Position numbers and translations under genes: made by a program | NCBI RefSeq assembly: GCF_020010925.1 | Contig: NZ_JAGJBZ010000001.1 | Location: forward strand, 1,736,001-1,800,000 | Reading direction: 5' to 3' | Length of the DNA stretch: 64,000 bases | DNA from: Streptomyces griseiscabiei | GTDB lineage: Bacteria > Actinomycetota > Actinomycetes > Streptomycetales > Streptomycetaceae | Shown: piece after piece, positions 14,552-23,177 of the stretch | How positions within the stretch are numbered: the first letter of the stretch is position 1 | How the letters are laid out: every line of letters begins with the position of its first letter | The notes under the pieces: generated by a model | Databases searched by the model: none | Told to the model about the DNA's origin: nothing | What the model saw: only the letters and a program-made list of their open reading frames with translations

Positions 14552-15740
14552 AGGACCCGCCGTCCAGCGGCAGCCCCGTGTAGTTCTCCGCCAGCTCGGC
14601 CGCGGCGTGACGTGAGGTCGCGACGCGGTCGAGCTGTGAGCGCTGGAGTCTCGTCTCGAACGGCGACTGTTCGGGGTCGGCGTGCAGGGTCGTGGTCATG
14701 AACCAGGAGAAGTGCTCGGCCCGCCAGACCCGGCGCAGACAGGTGTCGGAGTAGCCGTCGAGCAGCTCGGTCGAGCCGGTCTCCTTGAGCCGGGCGAAGG
14801 CACGGGCCAGCACGATGACGTCGGTGGCGGCCAGATTGAGCCCCTTGGCGCCGGTGGGCGGCACGATGTGGGCGGCGTCGCCGGCCAGGAAGACCCGGCC
14901 GTAGCGCATCGGCTCGGTGACATGGCTGCGCATCGGCAGGACCGCCTTGGCGGTGACGGGCCCGCGCCGGAGCCGCCAGTCGGGGTTCCCGGTGAGCGCG
15001 AACCGGGCGTCCAGCTCGTCCCAGATCCGCTCGTCGGACCAGTCGGCCGGGTCGGTGCCGTTCAGGACCTGGAGGTAGAGACGGCTCACGGACGGCGACC
15101 GCATGCTCGCCAGCGCGAAGCCCCGCTCCGAGTGCGCGTAGATCAGCTCGTCGTAGACCGGCGGCGCGTCGGCGAGGATGCCCAGCCAGGAGTAGGGGTA
15201 CGTCCGCTCGTACGTCGTGCGCACCCCCTCGGGGACGGCATCCTTGGCCACGCCGTGGAAGCCGTCGCAGCCGACCACGTAGTCGCAGGTCAGCGTCTGC
15301 TCGCGGCCCTCGTGGGTGTAGCGGATCGCGGGCCGGTCGGTGTCCGCGCCGTCCACGCCGTGCACCTCGGCCTCGAACAGCAGCGGGCCGCCGTCGGCGA
15401 GCTGGAGGGCGATCAGGTCCTTGACGACCTCGGTCTGGGCGTAGACCCACACCCGGCGGCCGCCGGTCAGCTCGGGGAAGTCGACGCGGTGGGCGCGGCC
15501 GTCGAAGCGCAGTTCGATGCCGTCGTGCGGGATGCCCTCGGCGTCCAGCCGGGCACCCGCACCCGCGGAGCGCAGTACGTCGACGGTGGCCTGCTCCAGG
15601 ATTCCGGCGCGCTGACGCTGCTCGACGTAGGCGCGGTCCTTGCGTTCCAGAACCACACTGTCGATTCCCGCGTTGTGCAGCAGACGGGCCAGGAGCAGCC
15701 CCGCCGGGCCGCCGCCGATGATGCCGACAGTGGTGTGCAT
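14550..15740 (-). CDS. pobA: 4-hydroxybenzoate 3-monooxygenase
   Basis: 396-aa flavoprotein hydroxylase converting 4-hydroxybenzoate to protocatechuate with O2 and NAD(P)H. The FAD-binding GGGPAG is at residues 9-14. The second NAD(P)H/FAD motif is CDYVVGCDGFHG, and the third motif is GRVFLAGDAAHIVPPTGAKG. The conserved QRQRAGILEQATVD segment and overall length match PobA closely. The ATG at 15740 begins MHTTVGIIGGG; the frame upstream to 15788 crosses a palindrome and is not used. It stands alone; no pobR regulator or protocatechuate genes are adjacent. Confidence 0.93.
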   Translation of the reverse strand: MHTTVGIIGGGPAGLLLARLLHNAGIDSVVLERKDRAYVEQRQRAGILEQATVDVLRSAGAGARLDAEGIPHDGIELRFDGRAHRVDFPELTGGRRVWVYAQTEVVKDLIALQLADGGPLLFEAEVHGVDGADTDRPAIRYTHEGREQTLTCDYVVGCDGFHGVAKDAVPEGVRTTYERTYPYSWLGILADAPPVYDELIYAHSERGFALASMRSPSVSRLYLQVLNGTDPADWSDERIWDELDARFALTGNPDWRLRRGPVTAKAVLPMRSHVTEPMRYGRVFLAGDAAHIVPPTGAKGLNLAATDVIVLARAFARLKETGSTELLDGYSDTCLRRVWRAEHFSWFMTTTLHADPEQSPFETRLQRSQLDRVATSRHAAAELAENYTGLPLDGGS

Positions 15741-15777
15741 GTGAGTACTCCGACCGTGTTCGCCAGGTGTTCGCCAG

Positions 15778-15788
15778 GTGAAATTCAC
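15778..15788. promoter_or_regulatory. Palindrome upstream of pobA
   Basis: GTGAA-A-TTCAC is a perfect 11-bp palindrome 38 bp upstream of the pobA start, followed by another TTCAC and preceded by a TTCGCCAGGTG direct repeat (15769-15780 region). Candidate binding site for a PobR-type regulator encoded elsewhere. Confidence 0.45.
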
Positions 15789-15880
15789 TTCACTCTCTTG
15801 TGCGCATGAGTCTGCGCCCGCCCGGCCCCCCTGTCAACGGTCACACCCCGAAGAGGGTCGGGCGGGCGAACCGGTTCCGG

Positions 15881-17071
15881 TCAGTCGAGGAAGTGGAAGC
15901 CGGGGCGGGGGTGCATCAGGAAGTCGTGGTGCGAGATGTTCCAGGCGTACGCGCCCGCGAGGGCGAACACCACCCGGTCCCCCGCCCGCAGTCCCGGCGC
16001 GCGGGCCGCGCGGGCGAGGAGGTCCTTCGGGGTGCAGAGCTGTCCGGTGAGGCTCAGGTACTCCCCCGCCGCCGCCGGGCGCGGCCAGGGATACGGCCAC
16101 TCCTCGACCGGCAGGACCGAGCACGGCTGGTCGTGGCCCTTGGTCGCCGGGGTGCGCAGATGGTGGGTGCCGCCCCGGACCACGGCGAACTCCTCGCCGT
16201 GGCTGTGCTTCACGTCCAGCACCTCGGTCGCGTACCACCCGCAGTAGGCGGTGAGCGCCCGGCCCGGTTCGATACGCAGCGTCAGTTCCGGGTGGGCCGT
16301 GGCGAGTTCGGCGAGGCCTTCGCCGTACGTCTGCCAGTCGAAGCGGCTCTCGGGACGGGTGTAGTCGACGGACATGCCGCCGCCGACGTTCACCTCCGAG
16401 AGCGGGACGCCGAGTCCGGTCGCCCACGCCACGATCGAGCGGGCGACGGAGAGCTGTTCGGGCGCGTCGAGGCCGCTCGCCAGGTGGGCGTGGACACCGA
16501 GCAGTTCGAGGTGCGGATAGGTGCCGTCCGTGAGGGGGCGGAGCACATCCGGTGCCTGCGCCGGGTCCAGGCCGAACGGGGTGGGCCGGCCGCCCATCGC
16601 GAGGGGGACGCCGGCGAGCGAACCGTCCGCCACCGTGAGGTTGAAGCGGAGCAGTACGCCGACCCGGGTGGCCGGCGCGACCTCGCGTGCCAGTTCGCCG
16701 AGCATGCGCAGGTCGTGCCCGCTCTCGATGTGGAAGCGCTCGACACCCCGCTCCAGGGCGGCGCGGATCTCGGCCGGGGTCTTGCCGGGGCCGCCGAAGG
16801 CGAGCGGGCGGCCCGGGACGGCGCGGGCGACATGGGCGAGTTCGCCGCCGGAGGACACCTCGTAGCCGTCGACGTACGGGCCGAGCGCGGCCAGGATCTC
16901 CGGCTCGGGGTTGGCCTTGGCCGCGTAGTACAGCTCGACCCGTTCGGGGAGAGCGGCGCGCACCCGGGCCGCGTGGTCGCGCAGGGCCGTCAGGTCGTAG
17001 ACGTACGCCGGGAGTTCGGCGGGCGAAAGGGAGAGGACGCGGTCGCGTGCGGCGGGGGTGGGGAGGGTCAT
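15881..17071 (-). CDS. PLP-dependent decarboxylase of siderophore pathway (PvsE/SbnH-like)
   Basis: 396-aa fold-type III decarboxylase (ornithine/diaminopimelate decarboxylase family). The PLP lysine is K52 in YYAAKANPEP. GGTHHLRTPA and the catalytic GQLCTPKDLL (Cys) are visible. In NIS siderophore clusters such enzymes decarboxylate a citryl-amino acid: PvsE for vibrioferrin, SbnH for staphyloferrin B. It is the last gene of a five-gene run in the order pvsABCDE. ATG 17071 has AGGAG; an in-frame ATG at 17128 overlaps the preceding stop (ATGA) and would add 19 residues, so the start is uncertain. Confidence 0.87.
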   Translation of the reverse strand: MTLPTPAARDRVLSLSPAELPAYVYDLTALRDHAARVRAALPERVELYYAAKANPEPEILAALGPYVDGYEVSSGGELAHVARAVPGRPLAFGGPGKTPAEIRAALERGVERFHIESGHDLRMLGELAREVAPATRVGVLLRFNLTVADGSLAGVPLAMGGRPTPFGLDPAQAPDVLRPLTDGTYPHLELLGVHAHLASGLDAPEQLSVARSIVAWATGLGVPLSEVNVGGGMSVDYTRPESRFDWQTYGEGLAELATAHPELTLRIEPGRALTAYCGWYATEVLDVKHSHGEEFAVVRGGTHHLRTPATKGHDQPCSVLPVEEWPYPWPRPAAAGEYLSLTGQLCTPKDLLARAARAPGLRAGDRVVFALAGAYAWNISHHDFLMHPRPGFHFLD

Positions 17072-17124
17072 CGAGGACTCCTGGCTCGTCGGGCGGCGCC
17101 GGGGCGGCACGGGTGTGTGGCGGC

Positions 17125-18879
17125 TCATCGGGCGCCCCAGCGCAGGACGTCCTCGGCGAGGGGGGAGGACAGACGGACATAGCCCGCCTCGCGGTCGGCC
17201 TTGCGCTCCCAGCGGGTGAGGAGATTGGTCTTGGCGGGCAGGGGGACGCCTGCGAGCAGGGCGGAGAGGCGGGGCGGGCAGCCCTCCTCGTCGGCGTAGT
17301 CCCGGAGGGTCGCGCGGACGGCCGCCCACAGGTCGGCCTCGGTCTCGGGGTGCAGGTCGGCGAGGGCGGCGAGCAGCTCGGCGACGTGGTTGACGAGCAG
17401 GCAGTACACGACCCGGTCCCAGCCGCGCCGGGCGTCGTACGACATCGGTCCGGCGACCTCGGGCGGGAGGGCGGCGAGGGTGTCGGTGTGGTGGTCGGGG
17501 ACGAGCTTGGCGCCCTCCAGGTCGCGGAAGAGCACCTGGGCGGGCATGCCGTCGCTGTCGACGCAGATCAGGACGTTCTGGAGGTGGGGTTCCAGGACGA
17601 GGCCGTGGTCGAAGTAGGCCGACAGGACGGGCGGGAGGAGGAGGCGCAGATAGGCCTTCCACCAGCTCAGGGCGGTCTCGGGGCCCCTCCCGTCGAGGAG
17701 GCGGGAGATGTGGGCCGCGCTGGTCGGGTACTCGTCGGCGACGGCGGCGGCGAGCAGCGGGGTGGTGCCGGGCAGCAGCCGCCGGGACAGGCCCTCGCGG
17801 ACGATCACCCCGAAGCCTTCGAGGAGAGCCCGGTCGGGGGCGCCGTCGGGGCCGGGGACGGCGAGGCTGCGGTAGGCGGGTTCGCGGAGCATCGCGCTGC
17901 CGGGGAAGCGGGTCTCCAGGTCGGTCAGGGCGGGGGCGAGGACCCGGGTGAGGGCGACGGCACCGGCGAGTTCGTAACTGGCGTTCTTCCGGAGGCAGTT
18001 GGTGATGCGGACGTTGAGGCTGAACTTCAGGAAGGCGTCGCCGTCGAAGAGGGTGCGGACGGAGGCGGTGGCCGCGTACTCCCGGCCGTCGGGACCGAGG
18101 TCGAGGATGTCGCCGCGGCCCAGCGCCTCGCGCAGCAGCCGGTGTTCGCGGAGCATCTCGTACTGCCAGGGGTGGGCGGGCAGCAGCCGGTACCCCTCGG
18201 GGACGTCGCCGCGTTCCCGGTCGAGCACGGCGGTGGCGCCCGGCTCGGCACTGTCCTCGGTGATCAGGTGGTCGCGGACGGCGAGACAGCGCAGCTGGAA
18301 GCGGGCGCCGGCCTCGGGGGCGTACGACTGCCAGGCGTCCGCGTCGCCCGTGCGGGCCTTGGGGGTGGGGTGGAAGCGATGGCCGAAGAGGAGGGACTGC
18401 TCGGAGGCGAGGTAGTCCGGGCGCCCGTGCGCCGCGCGGGCTCCGTCGGCGCGGTCCGCGCGGTCGGCGAGCGCGACGGCGAGGGTGCGGTGACTGGAGT
18501 CGATCTGGTGCAGGAACTCGTCGTTGCGGACGCCGGTGCGCAGCGACAGTTCGTCGTGGGTGTACTCGGCGAGGCGGCGCCAGTCCAGGGCGCGCCAGCC
18601 GGCGTCGGACTGCTCGTGGACGGGACCGGTGAAGCGGTGGGCGCCCAGCAGGGACGTACGGCGCAGCGCCACACGGAGGAGTCGGCCGCGGCGGGGCAGG
18701 CGGAGCAGGAGGTGGCCGTCGATGACGGCGGTCTGGCGCTCGGGGCCGGACACCTCTCGCAGCAGGCAGTTGAGGAGGGTGTGGGCGACGGCGTCGTCGG
18801 CGGTGGGGAGGGCACCGCCGGTCGTCGCGTCGGCGAGGGGGTGGCGGGTGGTACCGAGCGAGTCGGTGAGCGGGGGCAT
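17125..18879 (-). CDS. IucA/IucC-type NIS siderophore synthetase (PvsD-like)
   Basis: 584-aa ATP-dependent ligase that adenylates a carboxylate such as citrate and condenses it with an amine or alcohol. Family hallmarks are LLPAHPWQYEML (HPWQ motif), KFSLNVRITNCLRKN, LEPHLQNVLICVD and LFRDLEGAKL. About 580 aa plus a C-terminal FhuF-like segment is the usual IucA/C length. The ATG at 18879 abuts the TGA of the MFS gene with no gap, so translation is coupled. Fourth gene of the pvsABCDE-like run. Substrate specificity cannot be read directly. Confidence 0.92.
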   Translation of the reverse strand: MPPLTDSLGTTRHPLADATTGGALPTADDAVAHTLLNCLLREVSGPERQTAVIDGHLLLRLPRRGRLLRVALRRTSLLGAHRFTGPVHEQSDAGWRALDWRRLAEYTHDELSLRTGVRNDEFLHQIDSSHRTLAVALADRADRADGARAAHGRPDYLASEQSLLFGHRFHPTPKARTGDADAWQSYAPEAGARFQLRCLAVRDHLITEDSAEPGATAVLDRERGDVPEGYRLLPAHPWQYEMLREHRLLREALGRGDILDLGPDGREYAATASVRTLFDGDAFLKFSLNVRITNCLRKNASYELAGAVALTRVLAPALTDLETRFPGSAMLREPAYRSLAVPGPDGAPDRALLEGFGVIVREGLSRRLLPGTTPLLAAAVADEYPTSAAHISRLLDGRGPETALSWWKAYLRLLLPPVLSAYFDHGLVLEPHLQNVLICVDSDGMPAQVLFRDLEGAKLVPDHHTDTLAALPPEVAGPMSYDARRGWDRVVYCLLVNHVAELLAALADLHPETEADLWAAVRATLRDYADEEGCPPRLSALLAGVPLPAKTNLLTRWERKADREAGYVRLSSPLAEDVLRWGAR

Positions 18880-20082
18880 TCAGTGGCTCCAGCGGGTACG
18901 CGGATGTGGGGGCAGGAGGGTCGCGAGGACGGAGAGGGCGGCTATGCCGCCGCCTATCAGCACCGGCGCGGCGGGACCGAACCGGGCACTGCCCGCGGCG
19001 GCGGTCACCCCGGCGGCGACGGCGCCCGCCTTGGAGAAGAACTCCAGGGAACCGAACATCCCGCCGGGAGCCCGGCCCCGGGCGCAGTCGGCGGCCAGGA
19101 CCGACAGGCCGACCATGCCGAGGGTGAGACCGAGGCCGAGCAGCAGCCGTACGGCGACGAGCGCGGGCAGGGTGTCGGCGACACCGTGCCCGGCGAGGCC
19201 GAGGGCGATCAGCGCGAAGCCGAGGGCTATGGCGGGCCGGGGGCGTGTCGCCGTCGCCCGGTGGACCGCCATCGCCGTGACCAGGTAGCAGAGGTGCGGC
19301 AGGGCGAACAGCAGCCCGGAGAGCGCGGCGGAGGCTCCGGGGAGGCGCTCCTCGACCAGGGAGATCAGATAGGGGAAGGAGATGACGGTGGAGAACACGA
19401 AGGCGAACTCCAGTGCGTAGAGCCTGCGCAGAGCGGCCCCGGGGGCGAGGTCGGCCGGGCCCGTCCGCTCCACGTCCGCCGCGTCCGGCGCGGCGGCCTC
19501 GGCCGGTTCGGGCAGGGCGGCCAGCAGCAGGGCGGCGGCCAGCGGGAGCAGCGCCAGGAGGGCGTACTGCCGGTGCGGGGACAGCCACGGGGACAGCGCG
19601 CCGACGACGATCGGCGCGAGGACGAGGGCGGCCCGTGCGCTGCCCTGCATGAGGGTCAGCGCCTTCGACAGACTCGGCCCTTCCAGGGCGGCGCCCAGAT
19701 AGCCGTTGGAGGCCGCGAACGTGCCGCCCAGGATGCCCTGGAGCACCAGCGCCGCGGTGAACATGGTGAGCGAGTCGGCCCAGCCCGCCAGGACGAAGGA
19801 GACGGCCAGGCCCAACTGGGCCCGCAGCAGCAGCCGTTTTCGTCCGAAGCGGTCGGCGAGCCGCCCCCACAGCGGCGCCGCGAGCGCGCTGAACACCGTG
19901 GGCACCACGTACAGGACACCGGCCCAGCGGGCGGTGCGGTCGCCCAGTTCGGGCAGGATCTCCGTGAAGTACGGCGGCAGCCCCAGCGCGGCGAACGAGG
20001 CCACGAAGTAGCAGGCGGCCACGGCGTGCACCTGGCGGCGGCCGAAGGCGGGGCGCGGCATCGGGAGCGCCTCGGCGGTCAT
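18880..20082 (-). CDS. MFS transporter, probable siderophore exporter (PvsC-like)
   Basis: 400-aa major facilitator protein with about 12 hydrophobic helices. The loop 2-3 motif A reads GRLADRFGRKRLLL. It lies between two NIS synthetase genes, exactly where pvsC (the vibrioferrin exporter) lies. The ATG at 20082 overlaps the TGA of the preceding synthetase (ATGA); a longer open frame upstream to 20442 is inside that gene and rejected. It probably exports the finished siderophore across the cytoplasmic membrane. Confidence 0.9.
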   Translation of the reverse strand: MTAEALPMPRPAFGRRQVHAVAACYFVASFAALGLPPYFTEILPELGDRTARWAGVLYVVPTVFSALAAPLWGRLADRFGRKRLLLRAQLGLAVSFVLAGWADSLTMFTAALVLQGILGGTFAASNGYLGAALEGPSLSKALTLMQGSARAALVLAPIVVGALSPWLSPHRQYALLALLPLAAALLLAALPEPAEAAAPDAADVERTGPADLAPGAALRRLYALEFAFVFSTVISFPYLISLVEERLPGASAALSGLLFALPHLCYLVTAMAVHRATATRPRPAIALGFALIALGLAGHGVADTLPALVAVRLLLGLGLTLGMVGLSVLAADCARGRAPGGMFGSLEFFSKAGAVAAGVTAAAGSARFGPAAPVLIGGGIAALSVLATLLPPHPRTRWSH

Positions 20083-21887
20083 GCCGAACCACCCTCCCGC
20101 AGCAGGTAGTTGGGCCCGGTGGTGTAGTGCTTGTTGATGTCGGCGGCGCCCGACCGCTCCTTGCTCAGCAGGGTCCCGGCGGTCACCATCGCCTTCACCG
20201 GCAGTTCGGGCGCGTTCAGCACCCGCTCGCGCAGGACGGCCGCCGCGTCGCCGCCGAGCCGGTCGACGGCTTCGGCGAGCCGGTCCCGTACGAGGTCCAG
20301 CAGCTCCGGCAGCGGGGCCCGGCCGTGCCGGGCGAGACCGAACGCGTGGGCACCGGCGCACAGATGGACCGTGATGGTGGTGAGGACGTCGGCCACCGCG
20401 CGGTCGTCGGTGGTGAAGGTGCGGGGGTCGTCGAAGCCCCATGTGCCGCCGTCGAAGCCGAACTTGGCGGCGAGCCGTGTGCTGTTGACGCGCGGCCCGT
20501 CGTTGTCCTTCAGCAGCAGCCGCAGGTCACCGGGCTCGGGGCCGAGGACCAGGGAGACGTTCTGCTGGTGCGACTCCAGGGCGATGCCGTAGCCGAAGAG
20601 GGTGGTCTGCCAGTCGAACAGCAGGGTGAGCACGGCGTCGAACAGAACAGCCGGGTCACCGCCGTGGAAGCGGTCGGCGAGATGGTCGGCGACCAGTCGT
20701 CCGCCGGGTGCCTCGGCGAGGAGGGCGGCCAGGGGGACGACCAGGCAGTCGTCGAGATCCGTGGGGTAGCGGCGGCACAGGACGGCGAGGAGTTCGTGTC
20801 CGGCGTGCGCGTACACCGTCTCGTCGGCGTGCAGCACCCGGCCCTCGAAGCGGGGCTCACGGGCGGTCACCGCCGCCAGCAGCCGCTGCCCCGCGGCGCC
20901 GTCGACCAGGGTGCCGGGCTTGATGGACCGCTTGTTGCGCAGGCCCAAGGTGGCCGTGGCCAGGGGGAGTTTGAGGTGCAGGGAGGGGGCCGCGGCCGGG
21001 GCGACCGTACGCATCGACAGGGTCGGGACGACGGAGAGGTACGCCCGGTCGGCGAGCACGGCCCGGTCCGCGAGCCCCGCCTCGCGCAGGGCCGCGTCGA
21101 GGGGCGCGCCGATGGTCAACGGGTGCACGGGCAGGGCGACATGGGTGTGGTCGAGGTCCGCGAGACCGAGTCCGGAGGGGGTGGGCCAGCCGTCCGGGAG
21201 TTCGCCGCCGACGGTGACGGACCCACGGGGCAGGGCGAGCCACCGGAGGGCGAAGGAGGGATGGAACTCCGGCGCGTAGGAACGCAGTTGGTCCTCATCC
21301 AGGCCCGATCTGCCCCGCGCGGTCGGGTACACCGGGTGGTCGAGCCGTGCGGCGAGGGTCTCGAACGCGAGGCCGCCGTGCAGGCCGGTCCAGTCGGCGG
21401 GGTCGGCGCCGTGCAGGTCGACGAGCCCGGCGGCGACCTCCTCCCCCGTCGCCTCGTGCAGCCGCATCGTGGCCAGGGTCTGGCGGCACTCCTCGGCGAA
21501 GGCGTCGAAACCGTCCCGGTCGGCGGGGTCGGCGAGCGCGCGCAGGGCGGTGAGGACGGACGCGCAGGTGGTGAAGCGGGCGCCGTCCGACTCCCGTACG
21601 AGCAGGGGCAGTCGGGCGGTGTACAGGTGCTGGAAGCCGTCCTCGGTGACGGGGAGGAGGAGGGCGCCGTCGGCTCCGTTGTCGTGCGTGGGAAGCCGGA
21701 GCCAGGGGCCGTCGGGGTGGTGGCGGAGGGCGCTGCGGGAGCGCAGGCCGACGACGTCCTCGCGGAGGAGGGCGCCGAGGACGCGGGTGAGGAGGTCGGC
21801 TTCGGCGGGGTCGATGGGGGCGGTGGATGTGGTGGGGGCAGTGGGCGCGGGGACAGGGCTGGTGGCGGGGATGGTGGTGGCGGTCAC
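20079..21887 (-). CDS. IucA/IucC-type NIS siderophore synthetase (PvsB-like)
   Basis: 602-aa NIS synthetase, more divergent than its partner downstream. Recognisable blocks are HLKLPLATATLGLRNKRS, ALESHQQNVSLVLG and LLLKDNDGPRVN. At the position of the usual HPWQ motif it has VALPVHPLTIG, so the Trp-Gln is lost. The N-terminal 30 residues are Thr/Ala/Pro-rich. The start overlaps the ATP-grasp stop (ATGA) and the end overlaps the MFS start. Two NIS enzymes of different type fit a mixed citrate/2-oxoglutarate siderophore such as vibrioferrin. Confidence 0.9.
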   Translation of the reverse strand: MTATTIPATSPVPAPTAPTTSTAPIDPAEADLLTRVLGALLREDVVGLRSRSALRHHPDGPWLRLPTHDNGADGALLLPVTEDGFQHLYTARLPLLVRESDGARFTTCASVLTALRALADPADRDGFDAFAEECRQTLATMRLHEATGEEVAAGLVDLHGADPADWTGLHGGLAFETLAARLDHPVYPTARGRSGLDEDQLRSYAPEFHPSFALRWLALPRGSVTVGGELPDGWPTPSGLGLADLDHTHVALPVHPLTIGAPLDAALREAGLADRAVLADRAYLSVVPTLSMRTVAPAAAPSLHLKLPLATATLGLRNKRSIKPGTLVDGAAGQRLLAAVTAREPRFEGRVLHADETVYAHAGHELLAVLCRRYPTDLDDCLVVPLAALLAEAPGGRLVADHLADRFHGGDPAVLFDAVLTLLFDWQTTLFGYGIALESHQQNVSLVLGPEPGDLRLLLKDNDGPRVNSTRLAAKFGFDGGTWGFDDPRTFTTDDRAVADVLTTITVHLCAGAHAFGLARHGRAPLPELLDLVRDRLAEAVDRLGGDAAAVLRERVLNAPELPVKAMVTAGTLLSKERSGAADINKHYTTGPNYLLREGGSA

Positions 21888-23083
21888 GGCTGGATCTCCC
21901 AGCGCTGTGCGGCGAGGAAGTCCGCCACCACCCGGTCGACCGTGTCCTGGTCGGCGCCGATGGCCCGGAGGATGCCGAGGTAGTCGCGGTTGGTCCGGTA
22001 CAGCGGGTGGTGCTCGCCGGGTTCGCGGAGCGGACGGTACGTCAGATGTACGCCGTCGACGGTGAGTTCGGCGGCGGCGGGGGCGGTGACGAGGGTCCCG
22101 GCCCGGTCGGCGTACGGATACTCCAGGCGGGCCGCGCCGTCGCGGCGGTGGCCCAGGTCGGCGGGGAGCGGTTCACCGAGGTGGGTGCGGAGGATGTGCT
22201 CGAAGAGCGGCAGGTCGAGGAGCCGGGCGAGCAGCAGATCGCACTGGTCGCCGATGGCCCGGTAGTTCACCTCGATGACGCGGGCCCGGCCTTCGTGCAC
22301 GACGAACTCGGTGTGGCAGGCGCCGAACCCCACGCCCAGCGCGTCGAGTTGGGCGAGGATCTGCGCGACCACCGGCTCGGGGTGGGCCGGGACGAAGGTC
22401 AGCCGCTCCTCCACGAAGTACGGCGGCGGGGACAACTCGGTGTGGAAGCCGCCGAGGACGTGCCGGACCCGGCCGTCACCGAGGGTCTCCAGGGTGTACA
22501 GCTCGCCCGGCAGATACTCCTCGACGACGAGGGTGGCTCCGGGGCGGCGGTCCAGGATCTCCTTGCCACGGGCGACGAGGTCGTCGGCGGTCGCGACGAG
22601 CACGACGTCCTCGCTGGCCACGCCCTCGCGGGGCTTGACGACACAGGGGTACGGGGCGTCGGCGACGCGGGGGCCGGTGAGGTCGGCGGGCATGCCGATC
22701 TCGGTGGACCAGACGGTGTCCGCGCCGGCGGCGGCGAGGTGGCGGCGCATCTCGGCCTTGTCCTTGCCGCGCAGGGTGGCCCGCCAGTCCTTGCCGGGGA
22801 GGCCGAAGTAGTGGGCGGCGAGGGCGGCCTGGGTCTGGAGGTGGTCGCTGTTGGTGAAGACCGCGTCGGGCCGGTGGTGGGTGGAGATCCGGGTGATGAC
22901 GGCGTGGTGGTCGCGTACGTCGCAGTCGAGGATCTCGATCGCCGGGTGCTCCGGGTACGCGGCCCGGTGGGCGTGGGGCTGATCGGTGAGGAGTGTGACA
23001 TCCAGACCGAGCCGGGCGGCGGCGGGCAGGAAGCCTTCCGTGACGGAGTCGGTCGGATTGAGGGCGAGCAGATACAGACGCAT
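21884..23083 (-). CDS. ATP-grasp ligase of siderophore pathway (PvsA-like)
   Basis: 399-aa ATP-grasp enzyme. The features are a nucleotide-binding core (DAPYPCVVKPREGVASEDVV), GATLVVEEYLPGELY, and the metal-binding end of the grasp domain, ARVIEVNYRAIGDQCDLL. Such enzymes form amide bonds through acyl phosphates; in this cluster it may add an amino acid (alanine in vibrioferrin). First biosynthetic gene of the pvsABCDE-like run. The ATG at 23083 (MRLYLLALNPTDS) is used; a GTG at 23095 is an alternative. It is 94 bp downstream of the siderophore-binding lipoprotein. Confidence 0.85.
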   Translation of the reverse strand: MRLYLLALNPTDSVTEGFLPAAARLGLDVTLLTDQPHAHRAAYPEHPAIEILDCDVRDHHAVITRISTHHRPDAVFTNSDHLQTQAALAAHYFGLPGKDWRATLRGKDKAEMRRHLAAAGADTVWSTEIGMPADLTGPRVADAPYPCVVKPREGVASEDVVLVATADDLVARGKEILDRRPGATLVVEEYLPGELYTLETLGDGRVRHVLGGFHTELSPPPYFVEERLTFVPAHPEPVVAQILAQLDALGVGFGACHTEFVVHEGRARVIEVNYRAIGDQCDLLLARLLDLPLFEHILRTHLGEPLPADLGHRRDGAARLEYPYADRAGTLVTAPAAAELTVDGVHLTYRPLREPGEHHPLYRTNRDYLGILRAIGADQDTVDRVVADFLAAQRWEIQP

Positions 23084-23177
23084 GGGGGCGCGCACAACTT
23101 CCGCTGGTGGGTGGGGGGTTAAGCGGGGGCGGGGCGGACCCGTCTCGTGGTGGGGCCCGCCCCGGGTACCGCTGGGG

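Noticed and set aside
15881..20092. 1403-codon minus-strand frame merging decarboxylase with upstream DNA
   Set aside because: Only the last part is the decarboxylase; the rest is an out-of-frame reading of the synthetase and exporter genes.
16687..20109. Very long plus-strand open frame across the siderophore genes
   Set aside because: It is antisense to two NIS synthetase genes, the exporter and part of the decarboxylase, has a low-complexity Gly/Ala/Arg/Glu composition, and arises from GC-rich codon bias.
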